This document shows, one piece after another, positions 5,884 through 6,117 of a DNA stretch of 6,117 nt (position 1 is its first letter; each line of letters starts with the position of its first letter). The notes beneath the pieces were generated by a model. It had not been told where the DNA came from. It was given only the letters and a program-made list of their open reading frames with translations, and did no database searches. Location: positions 1 through 6,117 of the forward strand of contig CANRLY010000115.1 of assembly GCA_947631585.1 (NCBI GenBank), given 5' to 3'. The translations under genes and the position numbers were made by a program. The DNA is from an uncultured Clostridia bacterium. GTDB taxonomy: Bacteria; Bacillota; Clostridia; Oscillospirales; Ruminococcaceae.

Positions 5884-6004
5884 CTTCTGAGCAACGCATC
5901 TCCGGCTTGCCAGAGAAGCAGTAAAAGTTGACGCCACCACCGGCGAGATCACCCTCGATGCAGATTTCAACACCCTCCAGGCTCTAGGCATACAAAACCA
6001 CTAA
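5884..6004 (+). pseudogene. 3' remnant of another lipoprotein-A-like gene
   Basis: Directly after lipoprotein B, the frame read from 5906 to the TAA at 6002-6004 gives LAREAVKVDATTGEITLDAD and a further 12 residues (FNTLQALGIQNH). This matches the C-terminus of lipoprotein A (LTREAVKVDAITGEITLDVA). Between 4684-4733 and 5910-5959 I count about 43 of 50 identical bases, including 17 in a row (GCAGTAAAAGTTGACGC). The frame has no start codon and is closed upstream by TGA at 5888-5890. Just before the match, one base appears deleted relative to lipoprotein A: TTG-CCAGA against TTGACCAGA. The preceding Ile-Ser-Gly-Leu is read in another frame. The piece is therefore a degraded tail of a third family member, or debris of a recombination between paralogs. 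Most differences are at third codon positions, so it diverged as a functional gene before it broke. Confidence 0.75.
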
Positions 6005-6026
6005 AAAATTTCACATTCCGCCAATT

Positions 6027-6053
6027 CCGCCCACCGCCCAGTGGGCGGTTTTT
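6027..6053 (+). terminator. rho-independent terminator of the lipoprotein operon
   Basis: CCGCCCAC (6027-6034) and GTGGGCGG (6041-6048) form a perfect 8-bp GC-rich stem with a six-base loop, followed by TTTTT (6049-6053). Outer bases TCACA (6011-6015) and TGTGA (6053-6057) could pair further. It lies 22 bases after the stop of the remnant and would end transcripts from the promoter at 3086. An A-run upstream (6003-6008) could allow some function in reverse. Confidence 0.92.
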
Positions 6054-6117
6054 GTGATGGAGAGTCCTGCGGCAAAGCGTGGTAAGCCACAGCAAACACC
6101 AACCCAGCCGGAAACAC

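Overview
The window looks like chromosomal DNA from a low-to-moderate GC Gram-positive anaerobe, most likely a gut-type Clostridia member (Ruminococcus/Oscillospiraceae-like). This is inferred from strong AGGAGG-type ribosome binding sites, SigA-type promoters in AT-rich DNA, two lipobox lipoproteins, and an SPFH plus zinc-ribbon gene pair typical of Firmicutes. No rRNA, tRNA, IS element, CRISPR array or phage gene was seen.

Layout. Two gene clusters diverge from a 384-bp intergenic region (2765-3148). The leftward (minus) cluster starts at an extended -10 promoter (2842-2870). It runs SPFH/'virion core' protein with four C-terminal zinc ribbons (1316-2764), then a double zinc-ribbon protein with a C-terminal membrane helix (99-1181), then the first 28 codons of an exported protein that leaves the window (1-84). 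The set resembles the YdjG/YdjH/YdjI group of Bacillus subtilis, in which an SPFH protein is held at the membrane by partner proteins and linked to phage-shock (PspA) stress protection. By that analogy the truncated gene may be the YdjH-like (TPM-domain) member. No pspA is visible. The 134-bp gap between the first two genes carries an 8-bp inverted repeat, a 10-bp palindrome and a small GC hairpin.

The rightward (plus) cluster starts at a near-consensus promoter (3086-3114). It runs a 141-aa secreted protein of unknown function (3149-3574), then two lipoproteins of nearly equal length (3606-4742 and 4756-5883) that are distant paralogs. Then comes a frame-disrupted 3' remnant of another lipoprotein of the same family (about 5884-6004), and a strong rho-independent terminator (6027-6053). 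The second lipoprotein starts at GTG 4756, not at the upstream in-frame ATG. Nothing was recognised in the last 60 bases.

How they fit together. The left cluster is probably a membrane-stress or membrane-organisation module. The right cluster is an envelope/secreted unit of unknown function that appears to have grown, and partly decayed, by duplication of lipoprotein genes. The two clusters share only the intergenic region; a functional link is not shown by the sequence.
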